Part shown: piece after piece, positions 59,311-64,000 of the stretch | Layout: each line of letters starts with the position of its first letter | Position numbering within the stretch: the stretch's first letter is position 1 | Assembly: GCA_021432605.1 (NCBI GenBank) | Contig: MU271143.1 | Location: 629,277 to 693,276, forward strand | Source of the DNA: Coniochaeta sp. PMI_546 | Taxonomy: Eukaryota > Ascomycota > Sordariomycetes > Coniochaetales > Coniochaetaceae | Direction of reading: 5' to 3' | DNA length: 64,000 bases | Notes under the pieces: model-generated | What the model was told of the DNA's origin: nothing | Databases searched by the model: none | The model's input: the letters and a program-made list of their open reading frames with translations, nothing else | Position numbers and translations under genes: made by a program

Positions 59311-62200
59311 CTAACTTGGCAACGACGCCGTAACCAGCTTCAATATCTCTTCCGGCTTCTTCCTCGCATTCTTGGGATCTTTGGCAACCGGCTGCCAAAC
59401 CTCCCCGTGTCTCGGCTCGACGAGGCGCAGCTTCGAGATTAGCTCCTCGCGCTTCTCCTCCGTGCCGTGCTGCAGCAGGAACTTGTAGTACCAAGCCCAC
59501 GTGTCTCCAATGTCGCTGTCCAGCACCAGCGCCCTCTCGAACCAGTTCTGTGCTTTCTCGAGCTTGCGCTCGGCCCAGAAGGTGCGCGCCACCGTGACGA
59601 AGACGGTCGGGTCGCTCTCGACCTGCTTGAGAGCCTCCACGCTGAGCGTGCGGCGTTGCGTGCGGGGCTCGAGGTGGAGGATGCGCTCGCTCCAGAGCAG
59701 GCCGCTCTTGGGCATCTGCTGCAGTGCCGTGGCCATGAGGCTCTTGGCCTGGTTGATGTTGCCCGCCCGCCGCTCGACCCGGATCAGCTCGCACCACAGC
59801 TCTGGCGACTTGGGCACGGCCTGGCGTGCCCGATCGAGCACGCTTCGCGCCTTGACCACCATTCCGTTCCGCTCTTCCAGTCGGGAGAAGAGGAGCCACA
59901 GCGGGACAGATGATGGCACGGCCTTGACACCTGCGCTGTACGCTTCTCGGGCTTGAGGCATCCTTCCCAGATCCTCATAGATTTGGCCCTTCATCATCCA
60001 CAGTTTCGCGGCCGTAGGGAATAGCTGCAGCGCATCCTGGACAAGCTCGAGAGCAGCCTCATTGTCACCCATTTGCCGCTCGAAGGCGACGCTTCGCATC
60101 CACACCCGGTCCGTCGGAGCATTCTGTCTTGCCGTCTTCAGGAGTCCGCGTGCCTGGTCTATGAAACCGTTATCCGACTCGAGCTTGACAGCCGCAAGCC
60201 AGATGTCTTCGTTGTCCGGATTCTGCGCGAATGCGCGAGCGAGGACCCTCCTGGACTCGTCCAGGTCTCCTCCCTGCCACCTCTCCTTGGCTAGCATCAG
60301 CCACAACACTTCGCTATGCGGACACGCCTCGACAGCCTTTTCGAGGACCTGGCACAGGGCTTCTTTGGTTCCGTGGTTCCTCTCGAGTTCGACAGCAGCA
60401 AGCCACAACGTCTTGCTCGTGGGAAAGACACGAAGGGCGTAGGCGTAGATTGCCCTTGCTGTCTCGAACTTTCCGCGGCCTATACTGCTCTTCGCGTCCT
60501 CCATCCACACATCCTTGCGGTCATCATCCTCGTCGAGACCCCAACCCAGAGTCTCGCGGATGATGTTTCCACATGTGATGACGGCACCTTCTTCTTCGCA
60601 CTTCTCGGCCTCGGCGATCCACTCTTCACGCTTCGGCATAGCGTTCCGTTTGGCCAGGAAGCGCACCGCATTCTTCATAACGGATGTCTTTGTCCCCTCA
60701 CCAAGCTGCTCCTCCAGGCGTGCAGCCGCAATCCAGATCTCGTGAGATGTCGGAATAGCCTTGCCGGCCTTGTTGAGCACCTTCCGAGCATTTTGTGGAG
60801 TCTCGAGGCGAGCGAGGGCCAGCCACAAGTCCACCGAACCGGGAATGAGCTCCGTGGCCTTGGCGAGCAGAAGACGTGCATCGTCGGGATCCTCCTCCAA
60901 ATTGACGGCTTCCTTCCACAAGGCCTCTGACTCGGGAATTTGTTCCAGCGCGAGGCGAATGACCTTCTTCTTGGACCGTGGATCTGTCTCGAGTTTCATC
61001 GCCTCCACCCACAGCCTCACTGACCGCGGGTTGGCCTTGATGGCTTCTGCGGCGACGATCTTCGCGTTCCTGTTCTCGTTAAGCCTGATGTTTTCGATCC
61101 AGATATCCTCGCTCTTCGGGCATAACTTGCAGCCCTTGGCGATCAAGTTGCGCGCCGCCACCGGCTTGCCGGCGTACTCTTCCAGACGAGCGGCAGCTAT
61201 CCAAGCAGGACCGTGCGTGGGGTTTGAATCGCAAGCCGACTTTAACATTCTCCGGAACTGATCGATGTCGCCAATACTCTGCTCAACGCCTTCGCGCTTG
61301 GCGAGCGAGGTGAGGTATCCCTTCGGATCGATACTGCTGGCACTCCCGAGGACCGTACTAGTCCCGCTCGTTGACTGCGACGCCTGGTCAAGACGCGCTT
61401 GAAGGACCTTGTCCCTGGCAGCGCCGATCTTGGCAAAGTCTGTGGTCGTGCCGTTGGCCTGGGTAACTTCCGTGGCTGTGCCGTCGTCCACAACCGTAGT
61501 GCCCATCTGTCCTGCATCTCGTGTTGCAGCGATGACGGTGTCTGGTACGGCGTAGAAACGCTCGTGTCGTTCCTGCCTTGCTCTCTTGTTCCTTCCGGTG
61601 AAGTCTTTGGCGTCGGGCAGGTTCGCCCATTCGTCGTCGGTGACGGTGCCGAGTGCGCGCTTGAGGTCGGCAAACTGTTGCTGGATCTTGGGGTTCTTGC
61701 GCTCGTACTCTTCTCGTTCGGCGTTTTCTCGTGCTTCCCTATACGATATAGCCTGGTCGGTAATCTGTCCATCTGTGGCGGTACGATAAACCACATGCTT
61801 CGGCAAGAGGGGCAAGGGCAATGTGCGTAAAGCTGTGAGGGAGAGAGGGTGGGACTAACCTTTGCTTCTGACGGCGCTTAGCCATCCTGTCATCAATGTC
61901 CTTCCATATGCGATCGGCCTCTTCGTCATCTTTCTCGTAGATGCCTCCAGCGAACAAGCCGACTTCGTTGTCGGGATCCTGAAACCGCGAGTCGTCCTCA
62001 TCGTTGCCCTCGGGTTCCTTCCCTTCGGTAAGACCTAGCTGTGCAGATCTCTTTGCAACAGCAGCTTTGATCTGCTCCTCACTTGGGCCTTCGCGGGCTG
62101 GTCCGAGATCAGATCGAGTCGTGAATCCAGTCGCACCGCGACCGAGACCAGCAACGTAGTTCTCAGGCGCCGGCTGGCTGAGAAAGTCGCGCCGACTCAT
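59311..62200 (-). CDS. prp6: Pre-mRNA splicing factor Prp6/Prp1, 922 aa
   Basis: Two exons on the minus strand: 62200-61860 and 61738-59311; the 121-bp intron is removed at donor AG|GTTAGT and acceptor TATAG|GG, giving [19 protein letters not shown]. The first 150 residues are the PRP1 N-terminal domain, with [19 protein letters not shown] and the [19 protein letters not shown] segment. From about residue 210 onward the protein is a chain of HAT/TPR-like helical repeats (for example [47 protein letters not shown]). Prp6 bridges the U4/U6 and U5 particles of the tri-snRNP in the nucleus. The size matches the family (about 900-940 aa). The start at 62200 gives the typical [12 protein letters not shown] beginning. 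A divergent PPR gene lies 345 bp upstream. Confidence 0.96.
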
Positions 62201-62545
62201 TTCTGGATATTTACGCGCGTTGTGATGCTGCAAGGCGTGCTGGAGTCGCGGTAATAGCTGCTACTGAGGAGTGAAGAACTTCCAGGATATGTCGTTGCCA
62301 ACGGTTGATGGATGGTTGATGGCAAACTGAAGCAGATATGCATGTAGGCCATGCAAGGATTTCTGTCCATTGCATATATCCGGGGTCGGGTCTTTGAGAG
62401 GCCGACATGCGGATCACCTTCGAAAATTTCCCAGTACTGCTATTCGTGAACGACCGTCTACCTCTCCGAAATCAAAGCTATTTCAACGTCTTCTTCATCC
62501 TCAACCGCTTTTGACTGGCGGGAAAGCATGTGGGATCAATAGCAA
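62201..62545. promoter_or_regulatory. Divergent promoter region between prp6 and the PPR gene
   Basis: A 345-bp region between two start codons facing away from each other; it must contain both promoters. No clear TATA box stands out. Confidence 0.5.
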
Positions 62546-64000
62546 ATGTCCCTGGGCGTCAGAACACTATGGAGAGCCCGCGCAATATCTCCCGCAGGCT
62601 CCCTGATTCCCAGGGAGCCCGTCGCCTCGTCGTCTTTACTACGGAACTTGCTCAGCAATGACCTCCTCGCTCCTCTGCGACGCACACGGGTACCTTCGGT
62701 GACGAGATTCGCGTCAGGTATCTCGAATGCCAAACTCGGGTCGTCTAGTACACACAATGGGTCCTCACGTCGTCCTTCTCCGGCAGTCAAAGCTGTCAAT
62801 CAAGCGACGTTTGCACAACGGTTGGCGCTGATCCCAGTACGGCCCCATGATGCGGATTCCATCTTGGTCAGATCTCGAATGGAGTATCCCCATCCCAGGG
62901 AGACGCTGCTCAACGACCACCTGCGCCATCGGGAAATGGAGGCGCAAAAACGGCACGAGGCCTGCGCCCGGGCCAAGAACGAATCACTACCGAACTGGAG
63001 GCGGGTCCTCCAAGAGCTCACGGCAGCGACACCTCGGTACATGGACGGAGTCGTAAGAGTCCTCATGCCCAAAGGTGCAAGCGATGTGTTGCTCAACCCG
63101 GACGCGGAAAACAGCCTGTGGGATATCAGGTCTAGGACGCGCTGCTACATGGTGGTTGAGCAGGAACGCGATTCGGATGGAAATACCGTGCTGAAGATCT
63201 CGGGTACGCGCACAGCCGTCGAGAAGGCGATCGACGACGTCGTACAGGTAGCGAAGAAGGTCACCGTCCTTCTCTTGTCGGACAGTGGCGAGACTCTCAT
63301 CCACGATGGCATCGACGAGCACGGATCCGAGCATGACACCGCCAAACCTAGAACGCCGATCATGATTGGCCGAACCCGCTCCTTGGACAAGTCGCTGAAA
63401 CCGACTTTACTTACCACCACGGCTCACGATGTACCCAAGCCTTCGCGGTGGACTAAGCAAACATTTGAGCAGTACGTCGCTACTCTGGCCCGCGGCTACC
63501 TGCCGGTGTGGAGGGCCAATATACTATACCCTGGAAGGAAAGTCGGACATCAGAAGGCCGTGGTAAAGCAACTGATCGATGTGTTTTACGATCCCGAGAC
63601 CCAGGCATCATTATCGGGGCCAGCTTTCAAGATTGCCTTCGAGTACATAGCTCGCAGGGGGCGTGTCTTCCGCCCACAAGCCCGAGTCTTGTTTGACCGG
63701 ATGGAGAAGTTGGGGTTACCAACGGACACGACCATCTTCAACCTTCTGATCGAGGCTACCATCCATGATAAGGACCTTAGGAGTTTTTCGACTTGTGTAT
63801 TCCTCATGATCCGGCGGGGCCACGAGCCGAATCTCAAGACGTGGCTCCTATTCCTTCGTCTGATCCAGAGTGAGGAGGTCAGGCGCTACATCCTCCAGGC
63901 CATGATCCACAAGAACCTGCTCGTAGCCCCGGAGAACATGGCCCAGGTAGCTCTTGAGATGGCTCGGTACGACGCCGAACGCGCAATGCAGCATGGCCTA
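62546..64000 (+). CDS. Probable mitochondrial PPR protein with KH-like segment (partial, 3' end beyond window)
   Basis: An uninterrupted frame of 485 codons from an ATG at 62546 to the window edge. The first 50 residues are Arg/Ser/Leu-rich with no acidic cluster until later (MSLGVRTLWRARAIS, SSLLRNLLSNDLL), which looks like a mitochondrial presequence. Around residues 175-235 a segment with VLMPKGASDVLLNP, RTRCYMVVEQE and GTRTAVEKAIDDV resembles a KH fold. From about residue 350 the helical pairs (FKIAFEYIARRGRVFRPQARVL, MEKLGLPTDTTIFNLLIEA, RRGHEPNLKTWLLFLRL) follow the PPR pattern. Such proteins bind organelle RNA. Which transcript it handles cannot be told. The C-terminal part is missing. 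Confidence 0.85.
   Translation, partial: MSLGVRTLWRARAISPAGSLIPREPVASSSLLRNLLSNDLLAPLRRTRVPSVTRFASGISNAKLGSSSTHNGSSRRPSPAVKAVNQATFAQRLALIPVRPHDADSILVRSRMEYPHPRETLLNDHLRHREMEAQKRHEACARAKNESLPNWRRVLQELTAATPRYMDGVVRVLMPKGASDVLLNPDAENSLWDIRSRTRCYMVVEQERDSDGNTVLKISGTRTAVEKAIDDVVQVAKKVTVLLLSDSGETLIHDGIDEHGSEHDTAKPRTPIMIGRTRSLDKSLKPTLLTTTAHDVPKPSRWTKQTFEQYVATLARGYLPVWRANILYPGRKVGHQKAVVKQLIDVFYDPETQASLSGPAFKIAFEYIARRGRVFRPQARVLFDRMEKLGLPTDTTIFNLLIEATIHDKDLRSFSTCVFLMIRRGHEPNLKTWLLFLRLIQSEEVRRYILQAMIHKNLLVAPENMAQVALEMARYDAERAMQHGL

Overview
The window is nuclear DNA of a filamentous ascomycete, most likely a Sordariomycete-type Pezizomycotina. Evidence: genes carry short introns (about 50-120 bp) with GTRNGT donors and CTNAC-like branch sites, and the recognisable proteins (Zn2Cys6 regulators, a non-reducing polyketide synthase, a tetrahydroxynaphthalene-reductase-type SDR, a Cmr1-type regulator) have their closest family relatives there. 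I cannot name a species from the sequence alone.

Layout. Left flank (about 0.6-3.5 kb): a small conserved fungal protein and a NASP/Hif1/Sim3-type histone chaperone. Then a 5.3 kb gene-poor stretch, a secreted Fet3/Abr1-type multicopper oxidase (8.8-10.8 kb), a 6.7 kb gene-poor stretch, a 2174-aa non-reducing PKS (17.6-24.3 kb), a 5.2 kb spacer, an AflR-like Zn2Cys6 regulator (29.5-30.9 kb), a 4.7 kb spacer, a tetrahydroxynaphthalene-reductase-like SDR (35.5-36.5 kb, minus), a 4.5 kb spacer, and a 981-aa C2H2 + Zn2Cys6 regulator of the Cmr1/Pig1 type (41.0-44.2 kb, minus). After a 10 kb stretch with no gene I can recognise, the right flank (54.3-64 kb) is compact housekeeping DNA: a DUF92/TMEM19 membrane protein, a dysferlin-domain (Mug65-like) protein, a small one-helix protein, the splicing factor Prp6, and the start of a PPR protein that runs off the edge.

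How the genes fit together. The middle of the window reads as a DHN-melanin locus: the PKS would make 1,3,6,8-tetrahydroxynaphthalene, the SDR would reduce it to scytalone, the multicopper oxidase is a candidate for final oxidative polymerisation outside the cell, and the two regulators are candidates for controlling the set. No scytalone dehydratase and no second (trihydroxynaphthalene) reductase is seen here, so the route must be completed elsewhere. The most interesting details are a perfect AflR-type palindrome in the PKS promoter next to an AflR-like gene, a non-canonical GC-AG intron inside the zinc-finger code of the Cmr1-type gene, an in-frame 54-nt intron hidden in the PKS, a pentapeptide minisatellite in the AflR-like regulator, and GTACCTT-based inverted repeats in the 10 kb gene-free block. 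No tRNA, rRNA, CRISPR array or intact mobile element was found.
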